Source: Kribbella capetownensis
GTDB lineage: Bacteria > Actinomycetota > Actinomycetes > Propionibacteriales > Kribbellaceae
Direction: 5' to 3'
Length of the DNA stretch: 64,000 nucleotides
Assembly (NCBI RefSeq): GCF_004331485.1
Contig: NZ_SJKD01000002.1
Coordinates: forward strand, 248,001-312,000
In this document: piece by piece, positions 50,705 to 58,641 of the stretch
Layout: each line of letters opens with the position of its first letter
Numbering within the stretch: the first letter of the stretch is position 1
Notes under the pieces: generated by a model
What the model saw: the letters and a program-made list of their open reading frames with translations, nothing else
The model's database searches: none
Told to the model about the DNA's origin: nothing
Translations under genes and position numbers: made by a program

Positions 50705-53700
50705 ATGAGAATCCGGGCGGCCGTCATCGCCTGCATCGCACTGTTGGCAACCTTGCTCAGCGCCCCGGCCCGGGCGACACCCCCGAACGCGACGCCACCG
50801 GCGGACAAGATCCAGCCGGCGTTGCGGACCCAACTGACCGCCAAGTCGGTCGCTCCGGTCGCGTTCTGGGTCCGGTTCGGCGCGCAGCCGGACCTGTCCA
50901 AGGCCGCGGCCATCGACGACTGGAAGGCCCGTGGCACGGCGGTCGCCGAGGCGCTGCAGCACGCCGCCCAGTCGTCCCAAAAGGACATCCGCGCCCAACT
51001 CGACGCGGCCGGGACGTCGTACCAGTCGTTCTGGGCGACGAACGCGATCCGCGTCACCGGCGGCAGCCTGGCGATGGCCGAGCAACTTGCCGCGTCGGCC
51101 GACGTCCAGGGGCTGTACGCCACGACGTCGTACGAGCCGCCCACGTTGGACAAGAAGACCGCGGCGGCGAAGGAGGCCGCGGCGGTCGAGTGGGGCATCG
51201 CGAACATCAACGCCGACGACGTCTGGAACCAGTACGGCGATCGAGGCGCCGGGATCACCGTCGCCAGCATCGACAGTGGTGTGCAGTACGACCATCCCGC
51301 CTTGGTCCAGCAGTACCGCGGCCGGAAGCCGGACGGGACGTTCGACCACAACTACAACTGGTTCGACGCGGCCGGCACCTGCGGACCGGTGCCGTGCGAC
51401 CACGAGGGTCACGGCACCCACACGATGGGCACGATGATCGGTGCCGACGGCATCGGAGTCGCACCCGAGGCGAACTGGATCGCGGCGAACGGCTGCTGTC
51501 CGAGCGACGCGTCGCTGATCGCGTCTGGCCAGTGGATGCTGCAGCCGACCGACCTGGCCGGGAAGAACCCCGACGCCGGCCGTCGCCCGCAGATCATCAA
51601 CAACTCGTGGGGCAGCGAGGCGCCGTCGAACGATCCGTTCATGGAGGACATCACCAAGGCGTGGGCGGCGTCCGGGATCTTCGCGGTGTGGTCCAACGGG
51701 AACAACGGCCTGAGCTGCCACACCAGCGGCTCGCCGGGCAGTCTGGCGTCGAACTACTCGACCGGCGCGTACGACGTGAACAACACGATCGCGGAGTTCT
51801 CCAGCCGCGGCAGTGGCCAGGACGGTGTCACCAAACCGAACCTGTCCGCACCTGGTGTCGACGTCCGGTCGTCCGTTCCGGGCGGCTACGCCTACGCCAG
51901 TGGTACGTCGATGGCCGCACCACACGTGGCCGGTTCGGTAGCGCTGCTGTGGTCGGCGGCCCCCGGGCTGGTGGGTGATGTCGACGCGACGCGCGCCCTG
52001 CTCGACGGGAGCAGTGCGGATACGCCAGACGGACAGTGCGGCGGGACAGATGCCGACAACAACGTGTACGGCGAAGGCCGGTTGAACGCGTTGGCACTAG
52101 TGGATTCCGCGCCGGTGGGCGACACCGGAACGCTGGCCATCACGGTGACGGACTCACGAACTGGCAAGGCGATTCCGTCGGCGGGACTGAAGATCACCGG
52201 ACCCGTCAGCCGGGAGCGCACGGCCGGCGACGACGGGAAGTACTCGCTGCCGCTGCCGGTCGGCACGTTCAGCGTCGCGGCGTCCTCGTTCGGGTACGAC
52301 GCCGGTACTGCGCAGGTCACTGTGACCGCGGGGAAGACGAGCCAGGTTGCGGTGCGGCTGCGCTCGCTGCCGCGGGTCACGGTGTCGGGAACGGTCGAGG
52401 ACGGATCCGGTCAGGGCTGGTCGCTGTACGCCAAGATCACGGTCGACGATGTGCCGGGTGGAGTCTTCTACACCAAGCCGGAGAACGGTCGCTACAGCTT
52501 CGAGTTGCCGGCGAACGCGTCGTACAGCTACAAGATCGAGGCGGTCTATCCCGGATACCGCGCCGGTTCCGTGGCGATCGACGTTCGTGGAAAGGACGTC
52601 AGGCGAGATGTTTCGCTGACGGTTGATCCGGACTCTTGTGTTGCCCCTGGCTACGGCTTTGCCGGAGTCTCGACAGACTTCGATCACGGTCAGCCGGCCG
52701 GTTGGACCAACAACGGATGGCGGTTCGACGATCCGTACCGGACCAGGAATCGGACCGGCGGCAACGGCGGGTTCGCGGTCGGGCAGACCCCGGGCAGCCC
52801 AATTGTGCTCGACGCGAGCCTGGTCTCGCCGGCGCTGGATCTGCGCGGCCGGAAGTCGCCGGCGATCGCGTTCCGGCAGAACCTCCATTCACTGAGCGAG
52901 AACAGCGACGTCGATCTGAGTCTGGACGGGGGCACGACCTGGCAGACGGTGCTCCACCAGACCGACGGCGTACAGCCGGAGCGGACCGTCGTACCGATCC
53001 CGCAGGCAGCCGGCAAGAACGGCGTCCGGGTGCGCTTCCACTACTGGGACGCGAAGTACAACACGTACTTCTGGCAGGTGGACGACGTGTTCGTCGGTGA
53101 CCTGACCTGCGGTCCGGTGAACGGCGGGCTGGTGCTCGGACAGGTCAGTGACCGGAACACCGGTGCGGTGCTCAACGGCGCATCGGTTCAGGTTGCGGAT
53201 CGGACCGCCCGGACCGCGGCGACGCCGGCCGATGGTGGAGTGGGCGAAGGCTTCTACTGGATGTTCTCGCCTGCCGGACGGCAGACGGTCGGAGCGAGCT
53301 TCGTCGACTACCAGGACGGCTCCGAGCGAGTGCAGGTGCACAGCCGGCGGATCAGCCGGGTCGACCTACGGCTGTCGGCCGGGGAACTGTCGGTGACACC
53401 GGGAGCCGTGACCATGGACGTCAAGGCAGGCGGCGTCGCGACGGCCCGGTTCACGGTGCGGAACACCGGGACCGCGCCGGCCAAGGTCAGCTTCGGTGAC
53501 CGGCAGGTCGTGGCTGCTGGCACCAGCAGCTTGGTTGCTGGAAGCAACAGAATCGCGCGGGTTCCAGGTGACTACTCGCCGCTGGCGTTGGCGCGTGATG
53601 CCTTGGATACGAAGGGGCACGGGTCCGGCACGCCGGCGGTCGGGCCGTGGGTCGATCTGACGCACTACCCGACCCGGATCATGGACAACACCGTTGGTGA

Positions 53701-54712
53701 GGTCGGCGGGCTGGTGTACTCCGTCGGCGGCATCGACGGGCGGCTGACCACCGCGAAGGGCTATGTCTACAACCCGTCGACGCGGGAGTGGTCGCCGATC
53801 GCGGATCTTCCGGACGGCCGGGAGAACGCTGCCGGGGCGTTCATCGGTGACACCTTCTACGTCAGCGGCGGCTGGGGTCCCGACCTTGTCCCGTCGAAGC
53901 AGACGTTCGGCTACGACCGTCGTACCGACACCTGGACGCAGTTGGCCGACGCACCGGATGCTCAGGCGGCCGCGGGCCGGGCGGTCCTCGACGGGAAGTT
54001 GTATCTGGTCGGCGGCTGTTCGAACGCGTGCGACTCGACGAACGTCCGGCGGTACGACCCGGCCACCAACACCTGGGACGTGCTCGCGGACTACCCGGAG
54101 CCGGGCGGCCATCGGGCCTGTGGGGTGCTCGAGGGCAAGGTGTACTGCGCCGGCGGGATCCGGCGCGGCGGGGCCATCTCGCAGAGCACGTTCGCGTACG
54201 ACCCGGCCACGAACGCCTGGACGAAGAAGGCCGATCTGCCGATCGACCTGTGGGGGATGGGCTACACCGAGTCGTACGGGCGGCTGCTCGTCTCCGGCGG
54301 GATCACCACCGTCGTCTCCGGTGGCAGCACGACCGGTGCCATCACTAACGAGGGGTTCTCCTACGACCCGGCGACCGACCGGTGGTCCGCGCTGGCTCCG
54401 TCCGGGCATGTCCTCTATCGCGGTGGCAGCGCGTGCGGGCTCAACCGGATCGGTGGGTCGGCCAGGTCCGGATTCACGCCGGTCGACACGGCCGAACAGT
54501 TGCCGACGTACGGCGCGTGTGGCGAGATAGATGTGCCGTGGATGTCGGTCAGCGGTTCACCGACGACATTGGCTCCGGGCCGGAGTACGACGGTGACGGT
54601 GCGGGTGAACGCTGCCGGTCTGAAGGCCGGTGTGTACTCGGCGGGCGTCTGGATCGGGGAGAACACGCCGTACCTGGCCAAGCCGGTGGACGTCACTCTG
54701 CGGGTCCGCTGA
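50705..54712 (+). CDS. Secreted subtilisin-like (S8) protease with kelch-type propeller
   Basis: 1,335 residues. Domains in order: signal peptide (1-25), propeptide-like region to about 160, S8 catalytic domain with Asp190 (SIDSGV), His236 (HEGHGTHTMG) and Ser402 (GTSMAAPHVAG), two to three carboxypeptidase-regulatory-like beta domains (about 470-640 and 810-880), a MAM/jelly-roll-like segment (650-800), a kelch repeat propeller (about 1000-1265; YNPSTREWSPIADLPDGRENAAGAFIGDTFYVSGG is a canonical repeat, cited here only in part) and a final Ig-like domain. ATG 50705 follows GGAAGG. It probably degrades or binds extracellular protein. No transmembrane anchor or LPXTG is visible. Confidence 0.9.
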   Translation: MRIRAAVIACIALLATLLSAPARATPPNATPPADKIQPALRTQLTAKSVAPVAFWVRFGAQPDLSKAAAIDDWKARGTAVAEALQHAAQSSQKDIRAQLDAAGTSYQSFWATNAIRVTGGSLAMAEQLAASADVQGLYATTSYEPPTLDKKTAAAKEAAAVEWGIANINADDVWNQYGDRGAGITVASIDSGVQYDHPALVQQYRGRKPDGTFDHNYNWFDAAGTCGPVPCDHEGHGTHTMGTMIGADGIGVAPEANWIAANGCCPSDASLIASGQWMLQPTDLAGKNPDAGRRPQIINNSWGSEAPSNDPFMEDITKAWAASGIFAVWSNGNNGLSCHTSGSPGSLASNYSTGAYDVNNTIAEFSSRGSGQDGVTKPNLSAPGVDVRSSVPGGYAYASGTSMAAPHVAGSVALLWSAAPGLVGDVDATRALLDGSSADTPDGQCGGTDADNNVYGEGRLNALALVDSAPVGDTGTLAITVTDSRTGKAIPSAGLKITGPVSRERTAGDDGKYSLPLPVGTFSVAASSFGYDAGTAQVTVTAGKTSQVAVRLRSLPRVTVSGTVEDGSGQGWSLYAKITVDDVPGGVFYTKPENGRYSFELPANASYSYKIEAVYPGYRAGSVAIDVRGKDVRRDVSLTVDPDSCVAPGYGFAGVSTDFDHGQPAGWTNNGWRFDDPYRTRNRTGGNGGFAVGQTPGSPIVLDASLVSPALDLRGRKSPAIAFRQNLHSLSENSDVDLSLDGGTTWQTVLHQTDGVQPERTVVPIPQAAGKNGVRVRFHYWDAKYNTYFWQVDDVFVGDLTCGPVNGGLVLGQVSDRNTGAVLNGASVQVADRTARTAATPADGGVGEGFYWMFSPAGRQTVGASFVDYQDGSERVQVHSRRISRVDLRLSAGELSVTPGAVTMDVKAGGVATARFTVRNTGTAPAKVSFGDRQVVAAGTSSLVAGSNRIARVPGDYSPLALARDALDTKGHGSGTPAVGPWVDLTHYPTRIMDNTVGEVGGLVYSVGGIDGRLTTAKGYVYNPSTREWSPIADLPDGRENAAGAFIGDTFYVSGGWGPDLVPSKQTFGYDRRTDTWTQLADAPDAQAAAGRAVLDGKLYLVGGCSNACDSTNVRRYDPATNTWDVLADYPEPGGHRACGVLEGKVYCAGGIRRGGAISQSTFAYDPATNAWTKKADLPIDLWGMGYTESYGRLLVSGGITTVVSGGSTTGAITNEGFSYDPATDRWSALAPSGHVLYRGGSACGLNRIGGSARSGFTPVDTAEQLPTYGACGEIDVPWMSVSGSPTTLAPGRSTTVTVRVNAAGLKAGVYSAGVWIGENTPYLAKPVDVTLRVR

Positions 54713-54718
54713 TGGTGC

Positions 54719-55255
54719 TCAGCGGGAGAACAAGCAGGTGAGGAGGCCGCGGGCCAGGGTTCTGTCGTCGATGGCGTTGAGGGCCTCTTCGAGGTCGGCA
54801 CCGTCGGGGAGGGTGGTCGCCTCGGAGAGGGCGTAGATGGTGAAGCGGTAGTGATGTGTGCCGCTCGGCGGGCAGGGGCCGTAGTACTTGGCCCCGCCCG
54901 CCGAGTTCTTCGCCTGTCTGGCGCCGGGTGGCGTTTCGCCTTGTTTCAGGGAGGTCGTGGTCGGCTCGAGGTCGAGCAGGACCCAGTGGGTGAACGTGCC
55001 GCGGGGTGCGTCCGGGTCGTCGACCACGACGGCGAGGGCGCCGGCGTTCTGTGGCACGTTCTTCCACCCGAGTGGCGGGGAGACGTCGTCGCCGTCGCAC
55101 GTGTACTTGCTGGGGATCGAACCGCCCTCGCGGAACGCTTGGCTGGTGACGGTGATGCTGGCGGGTGCGGTTGTGGCAGGCTCCTTGGCCTGGTCGCCAC
55201 TGCATCCGGCCGTCCCGAGCAGGACGGTCGCGCACAGCAGCAGCCGCAGTCGCAC
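54719..55255 (-). CDS. YbhB/YbcL-type PEBP lipoprotein
   Basis: 178 residues. Lipobox GTAGC with lipidated Cys after a signal peptide. The phosphatidylethanolamine-binding-protein fold is shown by FREGGSIPSKYTCDGDDVSPPLGW, DDPDAPRGTFTHWVLLDL and GTHHYRFTIYAL. The family often acts as a protease inhibitor or ligand-binding protein; an inhibitory role toward the adjacent subtilase is possible but unproven. The start is GTG 55255. It is convergent with the subtilase, 6 bases apart. Confidence 0.88.
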   Translation of the reverse strand: MRLRLLLCATVLLGTAGCSGDQAKEPATTAPASITVTSQAFREGGSIPSKYTCDGDDVSPPLGWKNVPQNAGALAVVVDDPDAPRGTFTHWVLLDLEPTTTSLKQGETPPGARQAKNSAGGAKYYGPCPPSGTHHYRFTIYALSEATTLPDGADLEEALNAIDDRTLARGLLTCLFSR

Positions 55256-55286
55256 CCGCTCAGCGTCTCATGAACCTTTGCGCCTT

Positions 55287-55350
55287 CTCAGTGGTCAGGA
55301 TGCTCAGTGGTCGGGATGCTCAGTGGTCGGGATGCTCAGTGGCCGGGGAC
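55287..55350. repeat. Four 16-bp tandem repeats over a stop codon
   Basis: CTCAGTGGTCGGGATG-type units at 55287, 55303, 55319 and 55335; the first differs by one base and the last by a few. The unit at 55335 is the 3' end of the phosphodiester glycosidase gene with its stop (TCA on the plus strand); the other three are copies downstream, each carrying that stop. Confidence 0.85.
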
Positions 55351-56616
55351 GAAGACGATCGCGTCGCCGACCGCGCGCTCGGCGCCATTGGTGCCGCTCG
55401 GGTGGTTGACCAGAGTGCCGTCCTGCAGCGCCATTGCGGTCGAGCCGCCGCCATCCAGGTTGATCGAGTTGCGCAACCCGAGCGACTGCGCGACCGCGGC
55501 CGTCTCGTCCATGGTCGTGCCGACACTCGTGGTCTGGCGTCCGTCCAGCGCTGCCAGCACGATCTTGCCGTCCCGCGTCGTACCCGCGATCGTCCGCGGG
55601 TTCCGGTCGAAGAAGCTCCCGGTCCCGTCCGGTACGACGATCTCGCCGTTCGCCGTCAGCCGGTAGCGACCGGTCACGCCGTACAGGCCGCTGCGCAGCG
55701 GCACCTTGTCGCCGTCCTCGTTCGACACCTTGAGGTCGCTGTCGAGGCATCCGTGCGACGCGACGTTGAGCAGCGCGACCGTGTCCTGCCCGGTCGCCTG
55801 CAGCGACGTCTGGCCGGCCTTCAGGCTCGTGCCCCGCGTCGTCGCGGTGCTCAGCACGCAACCACGCCGGTCGAGGACGACCTCGACACCCGCGCCGGCC
55901 GGAGTCGCCGCGGCGAACTCGGGCGTGAACAGTACGACGTCACCCGGGGACGTGCAGGTGGTCTGGTCCGGCAGGCTCGCGCAGTCGGCCGGGACGACCG
56001 GCGGGTGGTTCACGAACTCGAGCGGCAGCCTGGCGTGCGTCGCGCGGTTGCGCACCTCGCCCGACCACTGCAGGTGGCCGGCGACCACCTTGTTGCTCTT
56101 GGCATCGATCAGCAGGTTGGCCTCGGCCGGGTCGGTCAGCGGCTCGCTCAGCAGCTTGCCGTCGGAGATGCCGAGGCCGACCGGGTCGCCCGGGTACAGC
56201 GGGTCGGCGGTGAAGGTGAAGAACGACGCGTTGACGCCGGCCACCGCGCCCGCCGAGCGGACCAGGTCCGAGGTCTTCTCGACCCTCGCGAGGTCCGGTC
56301 CGTACGTCGCCTTCAGGTGGCCGTCGGCCTTCCGGGGATCGATCGTCAGCACGCTGACGACCCACGGCCCCCGCGTCGTGGTGTTGATCTGGTCAGCGGG
56401 CGCCGGTTCGGTCCCGCGCACGATCCGGGTCAGCGTCACGCCGCGCGCCAACTCCTGGCTGCTGCGGGTCTCGGCCAGATCAGGGTCGCCGAGCGGCAGG
56501 CCAGTGCCGCCGGCAGTCGCGGCGGTCGCATGGAGGGGGAGAGCGACGCCGATCGTGGCGGCTGCAACGACCACGGTCGCGAGCGCACCACGCACAGCTC
56601 TAGGGGAACGAGTCAT
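55336..56616 (-). CDS. Secreted phosphodiester glycosidase family (NAGPA) protein
   Basis: 426 residues with a Sec signal peptide ending near ATA-ATA. The NAGPA domain covers the C-terminal half: GVNASFFTF, GRQTTSVGTTMDETAAVAQSLG and NLDGGGSTAM, the conserved closing motif of the family. It may cleave phosphodiester-linked sugars such as those of teichoic acids or exopolysaccharides. ATG 56616 is used; ATG 56625 in frame is equally possible. Its 3' end is duplicated in the tandem repeat downstream. Confidence 0.88.
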   Translation of the reverse strand: MTRSPRAVRGALATVVVAAATIGVALPLHATAATAGGTGLPLGDPDLAETRSSQELARGVTLTRIVRGTEPAPADQINTTTRGPWVVSVLTIDPRKADGHLKATYGPDLARVEKTSDLVRSAGAVAGVNASFFTFTADPLYPGDPVGLGISDGKLLSEPLTDPAEANLLIDAKSNKVVAGHLQWSGEVRNRATHARLPLEFVNHPPVVPADCASLPDQTTCTSPGDVVLFTPEFAAATPAGAGVEVVLDRRGCVLSTATTRGTSLKAGQTSLQATGQDTVALLNVASHGCLDSDLKVSNEDGDKVPLRSGLYGVTGRYRLTANGEIVVPDGTGSFFDRNPRTIAGTTRDGKIVLAALDGRQTTSVGTTMDETAAVAQSLGLRNSINLDGGGSTAMALQDGTLVNHPSGTNGAERAVGDAIVFVPGH

Positions 56617-56668
56617 GATCACCATCCTGTTCGTCGATGGTGGAATCTTTCCGCTCAAGGCGCTGTCT

Positions 56669-56683
56669 TGTCAGCATCTGACA
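56669..56683. promoter_or_regulatory. Perfect 15-bp palindrome upstream of NAGPA gene
   Basis: TGTCAG-CAT-CTGACA, 44 bases before the upstream ATG of the phosphodiester glycosidase gene and close to GTTAAC. Likely operator; the regulator is not identified. It could also serve the divergent AEC gene. Confidence 0.5.
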
Positions 56684-56759
56684 GGTTAACGGTTTCGTGC
56701 AGCTGTCCGCGGGCTGAGCCGTCCCCGGGTGCGGACGCGTTTTCGTCTACGATCCGCAC

Positions 56760-56783
56760 GTGCCAACGTCCTCGAGTGCCTGA
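56760..56783 (+). CDS. Possible leaderless uORF MPTSSSA before the AEC permease
   Basis: GTG 56760 lies exactly 6 bases after TACGAT (56748-56753), the leaderless layout seen elsewhere in the window, and encodes 7 codons ending at TGA 56781-56783, six bases before the permease ATG. It is out of frame with the permease. Ribosomes could reinitiate at 56789. It may be chance. Confidence 0.35.
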   Translation: MPTSSSA

Positions 56784-56788
56784 CCGCC

Positions 56789-57715
56789 ATGTCCGCAGTC
56801 GTCGGTGCCTTCGTCGCGTTGGTGTCTGTCGCCGTGCTGGGGTACGTCGTCGGTCTGATCGGCGTACTGCGGGCGCAGGACGAGCTGGTGCTGTCGCGGA
56901 TGGCGTTCTTCGTGGCTACGCCGGCGCTGTTGTTCACGACCGTGGCGCGGGCGGATCTGCATGCGATCTTCTCGGTCGTCCTGCTCACCAATGTGGCCAG
57001 TCTGTTCGTGGTGCAGTTGGTGTTTCTGCTGGTCGCTGCGGTGATCTGGCGGCGGACGAGGTCGCAGGTGACGATCGGTGTCCTTGCGTCGTCGTACGTG
57101 AACGCGGGCAATCTCGGCGTACCGGTGGCGGCGTACGTGCTGGGGGACGGTGCGCTGGTTGCGCCGATCGTGTTGTTCCAGTTGCTGGTGATGGCTCCGG
57201 TGGCGTTCGCCGTACTGGACGGTGATCGGCAGGGGTCCGGGCGGCGCGTGTCGCTGCGGGCTGTGGTGACGCGGCCGTTGCGGAATCCGTTGACCGTAGC
57301 CTCGCTGCTCGGACTGCTGGTTGCGTTACTCGGCGTGCAGCTGCCGTCGTTGCTGATGCGGCCGATCGACCTCGTGGCGGCGGCTGCGGTGCCGGTTGCG
57401 TTGGTGGCGTACGGGTTGAGCTTGAGCGGCGGTACGAAGGACTCGATCAGCTTGCGGCGGGACGTCGTACTGGCCGTTGTGCTCAAGACGGTCCTGCAGC
57501 CGATCGCCGCGTACGTCTTCGGGCGGTGGGTGCTCGATCTGCATGGGCTCGCGCTCCTCGCGCCGACCCTGCTGGCCGCGCTACCGACGGCACAGAACGT
57601 CTACGTGTACGCCGTTCACTACCGCAGCAGCCGGACGCTCGCGCGGAGTGCCGTGCTGATGAGCACGCTGCTGTCGATTCCGATCATGACGGCGATCGCC
57701 GGATTGCTCAGCTGA
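56789..57715 (+). CDS. AEC (auxin efflux carrier)-family permease
   Basis: 308 residues with about ten membrane helices, the normal size. SSYVNAGNLGVPVAAYVLG is the conserved N-terminal-repeat motif with its broken helix, and PTLLAALPTAQNVYVYAVHY that of the second half. The family moves small organic acids or amino acids. ATG 56789 is chosen for length and context; no ribosome binding site is visible, and upstream in-frame sequence would cover the -10 element at 56748. It is divergent from the NAGPA gene. Confidence 0.85.
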   Translation: MSAVVGAFVALVSVAVLGYVVGLIGVLRAQDELVLSRMAFFVATPALLFTTVARADLHAIFSVVLLTNVASLFVVQLVFLLVAAVIWRRTRSQVTIGVLASSYVNAGNLGVPVAAYVLGDGALVAPIVLFQLLVMAPVAFAVLDGDRQGSGRRVSLRAVVTRPLRNPLTVASLLGLLVALLGVQLPSLLMRPIDLVAAAAVPVALVAYGLSLSGGTKDSISLRRDVVLAVVLKTVLQPIAAYVFGRWVLDLHGLALLAPTLLAALPTAQNVYVYAVHYRSSRTLARSAVLMSTLLSIPIMTAIAGLLS

Positions 57716-57720
57716 CCGGG

Positions 57721-58500
57721 TCACTTCATCGCGTTGAAGGCTTCCTCGGCGACCGGGGCGACCGCGTCCACGGCCACGCCATCGTTGCCCGATTGGGCAA
57801 TGACGGTGAGCGTGTTGGAACCTCGGTAGCACTGGGTCGGCAGGTTGCCGGCCGACTCGACGCAGGTGGCGCGACCGACTCGCTTGATCTGGTCGGGGGC
57901 GGCGCCCGAGTCGGCGAGCGTCTTGTCGATGTCGACCTTGCCGCGGAGCGCGATCACCACGAACATCCGGTTGCCGTCGAGGTTCCCGTACGCCTCGACC
58001 GTGGCCTGCTTCCCGTCGTTGATGCGGCTCAGCGCGTCGCGAGTCTGGTCGAGCTGGAGTTGGCCGCGGATCTCCTGGTCCGTGATCCGGTCAAGACCGG
58101 CGAGCTTGGCCGGCGGCGTGATTCCGCGGGCCGTGTTCAGCCGGTTGAGCGGGCCGAGGCCCCAGAGGTAGCCGAGCAGCGCCAGCACCAGCAGCACGAC
58201 CAGGATCCCGCCGACAGTCACCCAAGGACCCCGGCGAATCCGCCGCCACCACTTCTTCCTCGCGACCTTCTCCCCAGCCGCAGCCTTCGCGGGCGCATCA
58301 CCCTTCTCGCCCGCCGCAGCTTTCGCACCGGCCGCAGCTTTCTCGCCGGCCGCAGTCTTCTCGCCGGCCGCAGTTTTCTCGCCCGGCGCACTCTTCTCCG
58401 CGGCGTCCTCGACCTTGGCCAGTTCTGCGGTGTCCGCCAGGTCGGCAGCCGTGGTGGTAGGAGCCTCGGACGTGGGGTCCGGGGTGGTGGGGTCGCTCAT
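57721..58500 (-). CDS. Single-pass membrane protein with Ala-rich repeat tail
   Basis: 259 residues. The N-terminal 78 are Ala/Lys/Glu-rich, with six-residue AAGEK-type repeats (38-78). One membrane helix follows at about 93-113 after a basic stop-transfer stretch (RKKWWRRIRR), then an extracytoplasmic domain of about 140 residues with two cysteines near its end (ATCVESAG, QCYRG), probably disulfide-linked. No family recognised. ATG 58500 follows AGGAGCC. It lies on the same strand downstream of valS. Confidence 0.75.
   Translation of the reverse strand: MSDPTTPDPTSEAPTTTAADLADTAELAKVEDAAEKSAPGEKTAAGEKTAAGEKAAAGAKAAAGEKGDAPAKAAAGEKVARKKWWRRIRRGPWVTVGGILVVLLVLALLGYLWGLGPLNRLNTARGITPPAKLAGLDRITDQEIRGQLQLDQTRDALSRINDGKQATVEAYGNLDGNRMFVVIALRGKVDIDKTLADSGAAPDQIKRVGRATCVESAGNLPTQCYRGSNTLTVIAQSGNDGVAVDAVAPVAEEAFNAMK
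58267..58389 (-). repeat. Repeat tract encoding AAGEK-type hexapeptides
   Basis: Roughly 18-bp units within the membrane-protein gene (residues 38-78): GEKTAA, GEKTAA, GEKAAA, GAKAAA, GEKGDA and later AAAGEK. Such tracts can change length by slippage. It encodes a flexible, charged cytoplasmic linker. Confidence 0.75.
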
Positions 58501-58601
58501 ACAGGCTCCTCAGGACTGGCAGGACGCACGGTTCGGCCCGATGGTGCCACATCGGGACAACCTGATTTCGCAGCGTAGTCGTTGAATGCCAACGCATGGT
58601 T

Positions 58602-58625
58602 CCCGCCTCCCCGACGGGAGACGGG
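58602..58625 (-). terminator. Hairpin after valS
   Basis: CCCG-C-CTCCC (602-611) pairs with GGGAG-A-CGGG (616-625), with one mismatch and a 4-base loop, 17 bases after the valS stop. A second hairpin, CCCGATG/CATCGGG, lies at 58537-58556. Confidence 0.5.
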
Positions 58626-58641
58626 CACCACCCAGTACAGC

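Noticed and set aside
58267..58389. CRISPR-like or minisatellite array outside genes
   Set aside because: The repeats lie in frame in a membrane-protein gene and encode a six-residue motif, so they are protein low-complexity sequence.
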